Shown: positions 1-8,630 of the stretch, one piece after another
How positions within the stretch are numbered: position 1 is the first letter of the stretch
Layout: each line of letters begins with the position of its first letter
NCBI GenBank assembly: GCA_030263595.1
Contig: SZPG01000016.1
Location: forward strand, 1 to 44,443
From: Chloroflexi bacterium CFX6
GTDB lineage: Bacteria > Chloroflexota > Anaerolineae > Anaerolineales > Villigracilaceae
Length of the DNA: 44,443 nucleotides
Reading direction: 5' to 3'
Notes under the pieces: generated by a model
What the model was told of the DNA's origin: nothing
The model's database searches: none
The model's input: only the letters and a program-made list of their open reading frames with translations
Position numbers and translations under genes: made by a program

Positions 1-737
1 TCCCGATTGACCTGACCCTGGTACACCTCCAGGTTGATGTTGCACATCGGGCAGGTGGTGGCGATCACGTCCGCGCCGTGGTCAATGGCGTCCTTCAGCA
101 GGATGCGCACCATCTCCAGCGCGGCTTTGCGATTCGTGATGATCAACGAAGCCCCGCAGCAGCGCGTCTTGGAGGCGTATTCCAGCGGTTCCGCGCCGAT
201 GGCGGACAGCAACTCCTCGAAGTAGCGGGGATTCTCCACCTCCTCGTGATCCTTCCTCGGACGCAGGATCTGACATCCGTAGTACGGAGCGACGCGCAAA
301 CCCTTGAGCGGATGCGCGATCCGGTTCCTGATCTCCTCCAACCCCACGTCTTCCAGGATGACCTCGATCAGGTGGCGCACGTTCATTCTTCCTTCAACGC
401 GCAGGTTATCCTCTTCCAGCGCAAAGTTGATGTGATCCGCCAGGTCGGGGTCCTTCTTGAGATAATCATTGGTGTAGTAGGCGTTCTTGAAACACGCGCT
501 GCATGGAGCGACGAAGTCGGTCAGCCCGGTCTTTTCCGCGATGGCGAGGTTGCGGGCGACGAGCGTGTACGCCAGCAGTTCATCCACAGGGAAGTAGGCG
601 GTCGCGCCGCAGCAGTTCCAGTCCTCGATCTCCTTCATTTCCAAGCCCAGTGTCCGCGCCACCTCCAGCGTGGAAAGTTGGTAGTCCTTCGCCAGGCTTT
701 CGAGCGAACATCCGGGATAATAAGCGTATTGTTTCAT
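1..737 (-). CDS. hdrB: HdrB-like heterodisulfide reductase subunit B (3' end cut by window)
   Basis: The reading frame starts at ATG 735-737 and runs off the window edge, so about 245 residues are visible and the C-terminus is missing. It shows both cysteine-rich CCG signatures of HdrB-type proteins: an N-terminal PGCS followed by WNCCGA, and later YYGCQ with a downstream RCCGAS. In characterised HdrB these cysteines bind two non-cubane [4Fe-4S] clusters that reduce disulfide substrates. The start overlaps the hdrC stop by 4 bases (ATGA), so translation is probably coupled. The methanogen substrate CoM-S-S-CoB is unlikely in this organism, and the real disulfide or electron partner is not visible. 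Family assignment is firm; substrate is unknown. Confidence 0.85.
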   Translation of the reverse strand, partial: MKQYAYYPGCSLESLAKDYQLSTLEVARTLGLEMKEIEDWNCCGATAYFPVDELLAYTLVARNLAIAEKTGLTDFVAPCSACFKNAYYTNDYLKKDPDLADHINFALEEDNLRVEGRMNVRHLIEVILEDVGLEEIRNRIAHPLKGLRVAPYYGCQILRPRKDHEEVENPRYFEELLSAIGAEPLEYASKTRCCGASLIITNRKAALEMVRILLKDAIDHGADVIATTCPMCNINLEVYQGQVNR

Positions 738-1297
738 GCCGGCTCTCCTATCGGGATGATCCTCTTCACCATGCGCTGGAAGTTCTTCAGCCTCTTGATC
801 TTCTTCGGCAGAAGGGGCATTTTCCCCTTCAATACCAAGCCCGTAGCGGTCAGCGCCTCCTGGACGAGTTGCCCGGCGGTGAACCTGGGGAGGTAGGTGG
901 TCGCAAGGATCGGCTCGTAGGATTTGCCGGAATTCACGATCATCTTTACGAAAGCCTCCGCAAAGTCCGGACCGATCAAGCCCTCCTTGTAACTGCTTTT
1001 CCATATCGAGTAGCGTTTCAGGGCATACATCATGTCGGCGATGTCAATTCCGGCCGGGCATCTCACCGTGCAGTGATAGCAGGAGGCGCACGACCAGTAC
1101 GTGTTGCTCGCCAGCACCTCCTCCTTGAAATTCTCGCGGATCATCCCGATGATGGCGCGCGGAGTGTGATCCATGAATTCGACCGCCGGGCAGGTGCCGC
1201 TGCACGTGCCGCATTGCAGGCAATGCGAAATCGGATTGCCGTGCGTGGCGTACATCATGTTGGCAATTTCATTGTTGAATGAAAGTTCCGCTGTCAT
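734..1297 (-). CDS. hdrC: HdrC-like heterodisulfide reductase subunit C (two [4Fe-4S])
   Basis: This 187-residue protein has two ferredoxin-type motifs, CLQCGTCSGTCP near residues 26-37 and CASCYHCTVRCP near 70-81. They would bind two [4Fe-4S] clusters that carry electrons from an HdrA-like flavoprotein to HdrB. Length and layout match stand-alone HdrC. An AGGAG ribosome site sits just upstream of ATG 1297. It is followed directly by hdrB with a 4-base overlap and preceded by a lone receiver gene. No hdrA is inside the window; it could lie beyond base 1. Confidence 0.88.
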   Translation of the reverse strand: MTAELSFNNEIANMMYATHGNPISHCLQCGTCSGTCPAVEFMDHTPRAIIGMIRENFKEEVLASNTYWSCASCYHCTVRCPAGIDIADMMYALKRYSIWKSSYKEGLIGPDFAEAFVKMIVNSGKSYEPILATTYLPRFTAGQLVQEALTATGLVLKGKMPLLPKKIKRLKNFQRMVKRIIPIGEPA

Positions 1298-1309
1298 GAA
1301 ATCTCCTGT

Positions 1310-1726
1310 TCATTGGGGCTGAGGCTTCTTCTCTTCGGATGCCTTCAGCAGGGCGTTGACCTTCTCCAGCAGAAGATTGGGCTCGACCGGTTTTTCGACC
1401 AGTTCGTCCACGTCCACGAAGTTGGGATGCACCGCCTGGCCCGGGAAGAGAAAGGCGATCTGTTCGCGGATGCCGGTGATGATCAGGACCGGCATCTCCC
1501 GCAGTTTGGGGTCCTTTCTGATCTTCCGCGCCAGCGCGATCCCTTCGGCGCCGCGGCCCATCATGATGTCGAGCAGGAGCAGGTCGTAGCGTCCGCTCTG
1601 CAGAGTCTGAAATCCATCCTTGGGGTTGTAAGCCACGTCCACTTTATAGCCGGCTTTCTCCAGGATCGCCTTGACCCCCGCGACGAAATCGGGGTCGTCG
1701 TCAATCATCATTATTTTTGCATTCAT
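1310..1726 (-). CDS. Stand-alone CheY-like response regulator receiver
   Basis: The 138-residue protein consists of a single receiver domain with the acidic pair DDD near residues 9-11, phospho-acceptor Asp about 53 in LLLLDIMMG, and a conserved Lys (VEKP) near the end. There is no output domain, so it probably acts by protein interaction or phosphotransfer. The start at 1726 is chosen because AAAAAGGAGA lies immediately upstream; the frame extends further upstream without a comparable ribosome site. It sits between the receiver-kinase gene and hdrC, so it probably belongs to the same phosphorelay as the next two upstream genes. Confidence 0.85.
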   Translation of the reverse strand: MNAKIMMIDDDPDFVAGVKAILEKAGYKVDVAYNPKDGFQTLQSGRYDLLLLDIMMGRGAEGIALARKIRKDPKLREMPVLIITGIREQIAFLFPGQAVHPNFVDVDELVEKPVEPNLLLEKVNALLKASEEKKPQPQ

Positions 1727-1742
1727 AGAAATCTCCTTTTTG

Positions 1743-2897
1743 TCAGGATATTGCCATCCCAACCGGTTCCGGATCGGCGCTGCGATTCGAACCCGGCCTG
1801 ACGGCTGGCAGGCGGACCACGAACGTGCTGCCCCTGCCCAAATCACTTTCGACGGCGATCGAGCCGTTATGCGCCTCGATGATCTGGCGACTGACAGCCA
1901 GCCCGATGCCGTGACCCGTCGCCGCAGTCTGAGCATCCCTGCCGCGGTAAAAACCTTCGAAGATGTGAGGCAGGTCTTCGGGAGGGATGCCGATGCCGTT
2001 GTCCTGGATCGAGATCAGAACCTCGTCCCCGTCCTCCTCGACCCGCAGCGCGATCCGGCCTCCGTCGTGCGAATATTTGATCGCGTTCCCGAGGATGTTC
2101 ACGAACGTCTCGGAAAGGCTGAGTTCATCGCCGTTGACGAGACACGGCGCGTCGGCGATGGAAGCGGCAATTTCGACGTTCTTCTTCGCGGCGAGCGCTT
2201 CGACGTTTTCCAGCGCTTTCGAGATTGGGAGCCTGATCGGGATCTGCGTAAAGCCTTCCTTTAGTTTGTTGATGTCCACCGCGATCACCTTCAGCCACGA
2301 ATTGATGAGTTTGAGCATGTCCTCGATGCGCGCTTTCAACCGCTGCATCAGTTCCTTTTGAGTCTCGCTGAGCGTATCGGACAACCCGAATTCGAGCGCA
2401 AAGAGATTCTGCTGCACCGCGCTGAGGGGCGCCTTCAACTCGTGCGATACGATGTGGGCGAAATGCTCCCTCAGCATCTCCTTTTCCCTGCGCAGGGCGA
2501 TGGTCTCCAGGGTCAGTTTCCGTCTTTCGAGACTCCTGCGGGCGATCAGGCGGAATTCCTCGGGTGTGAAGGGCTTGGGCAGGAAATCGTAGGCGCCTTT
2601 TTTCATCGCCTCCACCGCCGAACTGACGGTGGCAAAGCCGGTGATGACCACCATGACGATGGTCGGGTCCGTTTCGCGGATCTTCTCGATCACCTCGAAG
2701 CCTGAAATGCCCGGCATCTTGAGGTCCACGAAGACCAGATCGGGGTGGAACTCGCTCACGAGTCGCAGACCAGCCGTCCCGTCGGAGGCGGAGGCGATCT
2801 CGTAGGGTCCGCCCGCCAAAATCTGCGAGCAGGAGTCAATGACGACTTCCTCGTCGTCAATAAGCAAAATCCGCGACTTTGTTTCCATCTTCCTCAC
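1743..2897 (-). CDS. Hybrid response regulator-histidine kinase
   Basis: The 384-residue soluble protein has an N-terminal receiver (Asp about 58 in VFVDLKMPG, Lys in LPKPF), then a HisKA dimerisation helix with His about 152 in VSHELKAPL, then a HATPase_c domain with N-box NILGNAIKYS, DNGIGI and GHGIGLAVS. There is no membrane segment. It overlaps the 3' end of the upstream sensor kinase by about 40 bases (about 32 if the second Met, base 2888, is the start). This receiver-first layout suggests a phosphorelay intermediate taking input from the neighbouring membrane kinase and passing it to the lone receiver downstream. No DNA-binding output protein is present among the three. Confidence 0.87.
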   Translation of the reverse strand: MRKMETKSRILLIDDEEVVIDSCSQILAGGPYEIASASDGTAGLRLVSEFHPDLVFVDLKMPGISGFEVIEKIRETDPTIVMVVITGFATVSSAVEAMKKGAYDFLPKPFTPEEFRLIARRSLERRKLTLETIALRREKEMLREHFAHIVSHELKAPLSAVQQNLFALEFGLSDTLSETQKELMQRLKARIEDMLKLINSWLKVIAVDINKLKEGFTQIPIRLPISKALENVEALAAKKNVEIAASIADAPCLVNGDELSLSETFVNILGNAIKYSHDGGRIALRVEEDGDEVLISIQDNGIGIPPEDLPHIFEGFYRGRDAQTAATGHGIGLAVSRQIIEAHNGSIAVESDLGRGSTFVVRLPAVRPGSNRSADPEPVGMAIS

Positions 2898-4857
2898 TGA
2901 CTTCCGTAACGATCGGCAGGCTCACAGTAAATGTGGCGCCGCTGCCGATCTCGCTTTCGACCGTGATCTCGCCGTTGTGTTCCTTGACGATCCCGTAACT
3001 GATCGCCAGCCCCAGCCCGACGCCGTGACCGATCTCCTTGGTGGTAAAGAACGGGTTGAAGATCCTTTGCATGTTTTCGATGCTGATGCCGTGACCGGTG
3101 TCCTTCACTTCGATGTCCACGCTCTTCGCGTTCAGCCCGTAACTGGTGGTGAGCGTGAGCGTGCCGCCTTCGTCCATTGCCTCCGCCGCGTTGATGATGA
3201 GGTTCAGAAAGACCCTCTCGATCTGCGACGGATCCACGACGATCATCGGCAAACTCCCATCGAGATTTTGCGCGACGGTGATGTTGTGAAAGAGCGCCTG
3301 GTTTTCCACCAGCGAAATACAGCGCCGCAGAAGGGCGTTGATGTCGGTGAGCGTCTTCTGCGGTTTCTTCTGCCGCGAAAAATCCAGCAGGCCGCGGATG
3401 ATCTCGCGGCAGCGACCGGCTTGAATGGCGATCTTTTCGATGTTCTGCCGCGAGGGTTCGTCGCAAATGTCCTTTTCGAGCAGCAGGCTCGAATACGTGA
3501 CGATGCCCTGCAGCGGGTTGTTCAGTTCGTGCGCCACGTTCGCCGCCAGTTGCCCGACGGTTGCAAGCCGTTCCGATTCCATGATCTTTCGTTTCGTAAA
3601 CTCCTTCAAACGTTCGTCGCGCTGGCGCAATGCCTCCGCCATCTGGTTGAAACGATGTGCCAGTTTTCCAAGTTCATCCCTGCTGGTGAGTTCCACTTTG
3701 GCTTCCAGGTTTCCGTTTGCCAATTGCTGGGAGGCAGCCACCAGATTGCGAATCGGCATGGAAATCTGCCGCGAGATCCACAGGGCGAACAGCGTGCTGA
3801 GCGCCGCAACCGCGAGCGTGATTCCGACGAAGATCAGAACCATCTGCCGCTGGATGTCGGTATATTTCTGCTCGAGAATGCCGACGTACAGAATGCCGAC
3901 GATCCTGCCGTTGATGTCCCGGATCGGCTCGTAGGCGGTGATGTACCAATCGGTGACGACGTACGCGCGCCCGATCCACGGTTCCTCCTCGACGACGACC
4001 TTGTTGTACACGTCCTCCTGGATGCGCGTCCCGACGGCGCGCTCGCTGCGCTCGTCCTTCACGTTGGTGGAGACGCGCAGGTCGTCGAGGAAGATGGTCG
4101 CGGTGCCGATATCCTTGCCTTCGTAGACGACGTTCTGGAAGACGGTCTCCTTCACCTTGTCCACGATGTCGTAGTTTCGATTGAGCAGGATGCCGCCATA
4201 GACGACGCCGATGAAGTTGCCCTGTGCGTCGAAGATGGGCGCGGCGGCTTTCAACACCATGCCTACCGTCTCCACGCTTTCGAGGCGGGGGCGCGCCATG
4301 GGCGTCTCGATGAATTTGAAGAATGCCTGTTTTGCCAGGGCATCCGATTCGCGGCGAAGTTCTTCGGCGGAGACGATGGTGGTGGCGGAAACGGGAAGCC
4401 GCGTCGTTAGCACCGCCTGCACGATCTCGTCCCCTGCCTGGTCGTCGCCCGCGATGGCTGGGTTGTTGACCCGCAAGACCACTATGCCGCGGGTATCGGT
4501 GATGGTCAGGATGTCGAGCTTTTCATTCTCCTTGAAGCGCGCCAGTTCATCCAGGTATTCCTGGCTGATATCGCCGCTCAGGATATCGCCCATGAAGAGT
4601 CTGACGGATGTGAATTTGACCGCATCCTCCACGTGTTTCAAATTGTTGCGGTAGATCTCTCTGGCGGCGTTGAGATCGTTGCGAACCCGTTCCTGCGCCT
4701 CCTCGATGATTCGGTTGTTAATGAGCTGAATGCCGACGAGGGTGAAAATAAGACTGCTCAACAGGATGATGGACAGAAAGGACAGCGTCAATTTTGTGGC
4801 AATTGGCAGCCTGATCCTTTTGATCCACGTCCTTGCGGCTTGCCTGACCGCGTTCAT
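2857..4857 (-). CDS. Membrane sensor histidine kinase with Cache-type sensor and HAMP
   Basis: The 666-residue kinase has a membrane helix near residues 21-45, an extracytoplasmic region of about 290 residues resembling Cache sensors, a second helix near 336-358, a HAMP linker, then HisKA with the motif VAHELNNPL and HATPase_c with LINAAEAMDEGG, DTGHGIS and GHGVGLGLAIS. Cache domains usually bind small organic ligands outside the cell, so an extracellular metabolite may control this electron-transfer operon (inference). ATG 4857 is preceded by AAAGGAGAT. It lies just downstream of a twin-hairpin element (4891-4928) and overlaps the receiver-kinase gene. Confidence 0.88.
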   Translation of the reverse strand: MNAVRQAARTWIKRIRLPIATKLTLSFLSIILLSSLIFTLVGIQLINNRIIEEAQERVRNDLNAAREIYRNNLKHVEDAVKFTSVRLFMGDILSGDISQEYLDELARFKENEKLDILTITDTRGIVVLRVNNPAIAGDDQAGDEIVQAVLTTRLPVSATTIVSAEELRRESDALAKQAFFKFIETPMARPRLESVETVGMVLKAAAPIFDAQGNFIGVVYGGILLNRNYDIVDKVKETVFQNVVYEGKDIGTATIFLDDLRVSTNVKDERSERAVGTRIQEDVYNKVVVEEEPWIGRAYVVTDWYITAYEPIRDINGRIVGILYVGILEQKYTDIQRQMVLIFVGITLAVAALSTLFALWISRQISMPIRNLVAASQQLANGNLEAKVELTSRDELGKLAHRFNQMAEALRQRDERLKEFTKRKIMESERLATVGQLAANVAHELNNPLQGIVTYSSLLLEKDICDEPSRQNIEKIAIQAGRCREIIRGLLDFSRQKKPQKTLTDINALLRRCISLVENQALFHNITVAQNLDGSLPMIVVDPSQIERVFLNLIINAAEAMDEGGTLTLTTSYGLNAKSVDIEVKDTGHGISIENMQRIFNPFFTTKEIGHGVGLGLAISYGIVKEHNGEITVESEIGSGATFTVSLPIVTEVSEEDGNKVADFAY

Positions 4858-4890
4858 GTTGAGCCGATCTCCTTTGCGATATCGCGTACT

Positions 4891-4928
4891 CGGCGTTCTC
4901 TAACGCCGATCTGCGCTAGAGAGCGCAG
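4891..4928. repeat. Twin perfect hairpins with complementary loops
   Basis: Two adjacent 18-base hairpins each have a perfect 7-bp stem and 4-base loop: CGGCGTTCTCTAACGCCG (4891-4908) and CTGCGCTAGAGAGCGCAG (4911-4928). The loops CTCT and AGAG are mutually complementary, so a kissing interaction is possible in RNA from either strand. The element fills most of the 80-base gap between the membrane Fe-S oxidoreductase stop and the sensor kinase start. It could affect RNA processing or stability between the redox and regulatory halves, or it may be a dispersed repeat. No U-run follows on the minus strand. Confidence 0.7.
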
Positions 4929-4937
4929 CCTACGCGG

Positions 4938-6929
4938 TTATATGGCTTCATACACCATCTCGATCAAATCCCTGACCTGCAACCTACTCTCGTTCCCGGT
5001 GGTCTTGACCGCATCGCGGAACATCGTCACGTCCTTGGGACAGGCGACGACGAAGGTCGTCACGCCATCCAATCCAACCGCTTCACGGATGCGCATCTCG
5101 CTGGGGCGTTCCCGTCCGGGCTTCTCCTCCATCCAGATGCGTCCGCCGCCCGCGCCGCAGCAGAAGGCGCGGTCGCCGTGACGCGGCATCTCGACGAGTC
5201 TGCATCCCGTCGCCTCGATGATTCTTCGCGGCGCGTCGTACACGCCGTTGTAGCGACCGAGATAGCAGGGATCGTGGTAGGTGATTCGAGCGTCGAGTTT
5301 GTTGCCGAACTTCAACTGATCCGAGGAGATCAATTCATCGAGCAGTTCGGTGTAGTGCAAAATGCGCGGACGACCGTTCCCGTTCCACGCATATTCGTTC
5401 TTCAAGGTGTTGTACGTGTGCGGATCGGTGGTGACGATGGTCTCGTACTTGCATTTGGATAAAGCCTGCAAATTCTTCTCCGCCAGCATTTCGTACAAGC
5501 CCTCTTCGCCGGCGCGGCGCACGTCGTTGCCGGAGTTGCGTTCGGCGTCGTACAGGATACCGAAATTCAAGCCAGCCTTTTGGAACACTTCCGCTGTTTT
5601 GCGCGTGACGTCCGTCAACGTCGGGCTGTACGAGGCGTAATCGCCGAGGAACCACAGATACTCGACCGGCTCTTTGCGCGCGTCCTTGATCGCGGGTTGC
5701 AGACCTTGCGTCCACTTGGCACGCATCCGCTCGGATTGACCGAAGGAGTTGCCGTAGCGTCCCAGGTTGGCGAGCGCCTTTTGGAGTTGGTTATCCACCG
5801 TCCCTTCGACCACCAGATAACGGCGCATGTCCACAAACGATCCGACGTGATCAATGAACGCCGGGCAGACCTGCGAACAGGCGCGGCAGGTGGTGCATGA
5901 CCATAACTCCTCGGCGGAAACGACATCCCCGTGCAGGGAGCGTCCGTTGGGCTTCTCCCACAGGTGCATTTCCAGTTTGATCATCACGTCGCGCGGCGAG
6001 AATCCATGTCCGCTGGCGTAGGCTGGGCAAACATCCTGGCAGCGTCCGCAGCGCGTGCAGGCTTCGAAGTCCAGCAGTTGCTTCCAGGTGAACTGCCTCC
6101 ACTCTTTCACTCCGCCCTCAGTGCGCGGCGCATGGAGCGCACCGGCAGGCTCCAAGGAACGGAAGTAAATGTTGAGCGGCGTCGAGAAGATGTGGAAGAG
6201 TTTCGTGAAAGGCAGGCTCGCAAGGACGATAAAAGCGGACAGGATGTGAATCGCCCAGACGATCAAATGCAGAGTCTGGTTGGTCGGGTCGCCGAGGGCG
6301 AGGAACGCGGCGGCGATCGCGCTTCCAATTGGCGACCAAGCCGCCCAGTCCGGTTGAGTGACCGCAATCCGCAATCCCTCGGTCAGGTAGCCGCTGAGCG
6401 TGATGAAAGCCAGCATGACGAGAACATACGCGTCGTCCCGCGCCGCGTAGGAGACGTTCTCCAACGTCGGGGCGTTTTGCAAACGCGCGGGCCTCGTAAC
6501 GTATCGGCGATAGATCGCCATCCCCAACCCAACGACCACCAGCAAGCCAAGCACGTCCAGCGCCAGTTCGAAGAGGATATAAACCCAGCCCGTCAGGAAC
6601 TGGAATCCAAAGAACAGATGCGTGACATCCCAATCCACGGTCGCCAGCGCGGTGCCGACGGCAAGGACGAGCATCCCCCAGAAAATCGTGAAGTGCATGA
6701 GTCCGGGATACGCCTCGTCCAAAGTGCGCCGCTGAGCCAACACCTGCGTAACCAGCGACCAGATGCGCGCCCAAAAATGCCCGGAGCGTTTCTCCGGCAG
6801 ACCTTTACGCCAGCGCAGAATACGACGCGTCACCCCGTAAATGAACACGATCGCGGTCAGCAGCGCAAGAACGTATTGCGCCGTTTCCGCCCAATGCGGG
6901 ATGTTCCAGAAGGTCTCTCGGATAGGCAT
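4938..6929 (-). CDS. Membrane Fe-S oxidoreductase linking EtfAB to the quinone pool (NarI/HdrD-like)
   Basis: The 663-residue protein has an N-terminal half with about five or six membrane helices resembling the haem b subunit of nitrate reductase/HdrE, then two ferredoxin motifs (CTRCGRCQDVCP, CTTCRACSQVCP), then two HdrD-type cysteine-rich domains with DPCYLGRYNG and CCGAGGG. This matches the membrane-bound Fe-S oxidoreductases found next to etfAB in syntrophic fatty-acid oxidisers, which are proposed to pass electrons from acyl-CoA dehydrogenases via ETF to menaquinone. The start lies 14 bases after the etfA stop. The ribosome site is weak (GAGAG), consistent with coupling. Family is confident; direction of electron flow is inferred. 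Confidence 0.87.
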   Translation of the reverse strand: MPIRETFWNIPHWAETAQYVLALLTAIVFIYGVTRRILRWRKGLPEKRSGHFWARIWSLVTQVLAQRRTLDEAYPGLMHFTIFWGMLVLAVGTALATVDWDVTHLFFGFQFLTGWVYILFELALDVLGLLVVVGLGMAIYRRYVTRPARLQNAPTLENVSYAARDDAYVLVMLAFITLSGYLTEGLRIAVTQPDWAAWSPIGSAIAAAFLALGDPTNQTLHLIVWAIHILSAFIVLASLPFTKLFHIFSTPLNIYFRSLEPAGALHAPRTEGGVKEWRQFTWKQLLDFEACTRCGRCQDVCPAYASGHGFSPRDVMIKLEMHLWEKPNGRSLHGDVVSAEELWSCTTCRACSQVCPAFIDHVGSFVDMRRYLVVEGTVDNQLQKALANLGRYGNSFGQSERMRAKWTQGLQPAIKDARKEPVEYLWFLGDYASYSPTLTDVTRKTAEVFQKAGLNFGILYDAERNSGNDVRRAGEEGLYEMLAEKNLQALSKCKYETIVTTDPHTYNTLKNEYAWNGNGRPRILHYTELLDELISSDQLKFGNKLDARITYHDPCYLGRYNGVYDAPRRIIEATGCRLVEMPRHGDRAFCCGAGGGRIWMEEKPGRERPSEMRIREAVGLDGVTTFVVACPKDVTMFRDAVKTTGNESRLQVRDLIEMVYEAI

Positions 6930-6943
6930 GGCTTCTCGCTCTC

Positions 6944-7844
6944 TTACTTTGCCTGTTTGACCGTCTCGGTCAACGTCTCGACCAGTTCGAAGATATCCAT
7001 CTCGACGCCGTATTTCGCCACGTTGAAGATCGGCGCCTTCGGGTCGGTGTTGACCGCGATGATCGTGTCGCTTTGCGTGATCGCCTCCACGTGTTCGGGC
7101 GCGCCGCTGATGCCCATCGCAAAATAGATCTTCGGCTTGACGTGCTTGCCCGATTTGCCCACCAGCCGCGAAGTCGGCAGCCAGCCCTGGTCAATGACGG
7201 GACGCGACGCGCACACCACGCCGCCGATCGCCTCTGCGAGCGCGTCCGCCAGTTCGATGTTATCCCTGGTTTGGATTCCGCGCCCGACCGCGATGAGCAA
7301 CGGCTCTTTGGAAATATCCACATCGGCGGATTCGGGCTCGACGTATTTGGACAACGTGACGCGCAGCGCCTCCAACGCAGGGACGGCTGATTCCGTTATG
7401 GACGGCGACTCCACGCTTCGACCTTGATCCGGCTGATAGCCGCCCGGCACCATCGTGACCAGCGCGGTGGGCGACGGCAATTCACCCTCCGCCATGATCT
7501 TGCCTCCGCAAATTTGCGAAATGAATTTCGCCTCATTGGTGAAACTGCGGCAGGAATTCACCAAAGGCAAACCCAGGCGCATCGAAAGCACGCTCGCCAC
7601 GTCCGCGCCACGCCTTTTGATACGCGTCGGACGTGAATTCAGCCAACGACGCATGATCGAGATACAAGACCTGATCGGCGGCGAAGTCCTTCGCCAAATC
7701 CTTTGCGTTGTGACCCAGCAACACCGCGACGACTTTTCCGCTCGTTGCCTGACTCAATTCACGCGCGGCGGCAAGCATCGTGTACGAAATATCCGCGACC
7801 TGTCCCCGCAGGTGTTCGATGACGACGTAAATATCCTGGCTCAT
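6944..7844 (-). pseudogene. etfA: Electron transfer flavoprotein alpha subunit, disrupted by a deletion/frameshift
   Basis: The gene is split across two frames. The first part starts at ATG 7844 (GGAGG upstream; ATG 7847 is also possible) and encodes about 78 residues typical of EtfA (IYVVIEHLRG up to SDAYQKA, ending near 7611). The frame then closes at 7533. The remaining 221 residues, from GADVASVLSMRLG near 7609 to 6944, are in a different frame and contain the intact FAD-binding domain (GRGIQTRDNIE, PVIDQGWLP, QHS-like GISG). The pieces total about 299 residues, roughly 20 short of normal EtfA, and the missing stretch falls exactly at the junction. A deletion of about 60 bases that is not a multiple of three explains this. 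It could be a real lesion or an assembly error; the neighbouring genes are intact. Confidence 0.85.
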
Positions 7845-7855
7845 CATCGCCTCCT

Positions 7856-8617
7856 TCACAAAACGCCCAGTTCTTTGAAGAGACCGACCAGTTTGGCGGA
7901 GACTTCTTCGGGGGTGCCTTCGATCATTTCGGCATGAGCCGTCGCCTCGGGCTGGAACATGCGGACGATTTCGGGAGCCCCGCACGGGTCCAGGTCGGAA
8001 GCGTCCATCTCTTCGATGGAAGAGGTCTTCATCGCCTGCCGCACCTTGCTCACAGCGACGTAACGCGGCGGCTGTTCCGCAGCTTGGATACCCAAAACGG
8101 CGGGCAGCGTCACTTCCATTTCGGCGAGCAAGCCGCCGGGATATTCCTTCCGGATCATGGACTTGCCGTCATTGACCGCCACACCGGAGACGTAACCCAC
8201 GTAAGGCAATCCCAGGGATTCCGCCAGCAGCGGTCCCGCCGAGCCATCGAGATCGTTGTGCGCCTGCACGCCGGTCAGGACGAGGTCGGGTTGCAATTCC
8301 TTGATGATCGCGGCGAACGCGCGCGCCAATGCGTGATTGTTCGCCGCGCTGAAATCGCCTCTGACCTTGATGAGCCGGTCTGCGTCTTTTGCGGCGGCGG
8401 TGAACAGCACGTCGTCCGCGCCTTCGAGATCGGGCGCGATGACCGTGACCGTGCCGCCGTTCTTTTCCTTCAGTAAGATTCCCTGCTCGAGCGCGTGGTC
8501 GTCGAACTCGTTGATGATCCAGCGCGCAAACGTCAGGTCGAGCGACGCGCCGCCGGAATCAATGGTCAACTCCTCCACGAGGTCGGGAACGAGTTTTATC
8601 AAAACGACGATGTTCAT
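7856..8617 (-). CDS. etfB: Electron transfer flavoprotein beta subunit
   Basis: The 253-residue protein has EtfB hallmarks: N-terminal VVLIKLVPD, the INEFDDHALEQGI segment, and the AMP/FAD-binding region VLTGVQAHNDLDGSAGPLLAESLGLPYV. EtfB pairs with EtfA to carry electrons from acyl-CoA dehydrogenases or related flavoenzymes. It sits directly before etfA (11-base gap) and after an HdrD-like gene (13-base gap), so all belong to one operon. Whether the FAD is of bifurcating type cannot be decided by eye. Confidence 0.93.
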   Translation of the reverse strand: MNIVVLIKLVPDLVEELTIDSGGASLDLTFARWIINEFDDHALEQGILLKEKNGGTVTVIAPDLEGADDVLFTAAAKDADRLIKVRGDFSAANNHALARAFAAIIKELQPDLVLTGVQAHNDLDGSAGPLLAESLGLPYVGYVSGVAVNDGKSMIRKEYPGGLLAEMEVTLPAVLGIQAAEQPPRYVAVSKVRQAMKTSSIEEMDASDLDPCGAPEIVRMFQPEATAHAEMIEGTPEEVSAKLVGLFKELGVL

Positions 8618-8630
8618 AACGCCGCCTCCT

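Noticed and set aside
2839..4410. Long plus-strand open frame (523 codons) opposite the sensor kinase
   Set aside because: It is antisense to a clear kinase gene, has odd residue composition (many Asp, Val, Arg) and no family features; GC-rich shadow frame.
5931..7127. Plus-strand open frame of 398 codons
   Set aside because: It lies opposite the membrane Fe-S oxidoreductase and etfA, shows no motifs and is Gln/Arg-rich as expected for a shadow.
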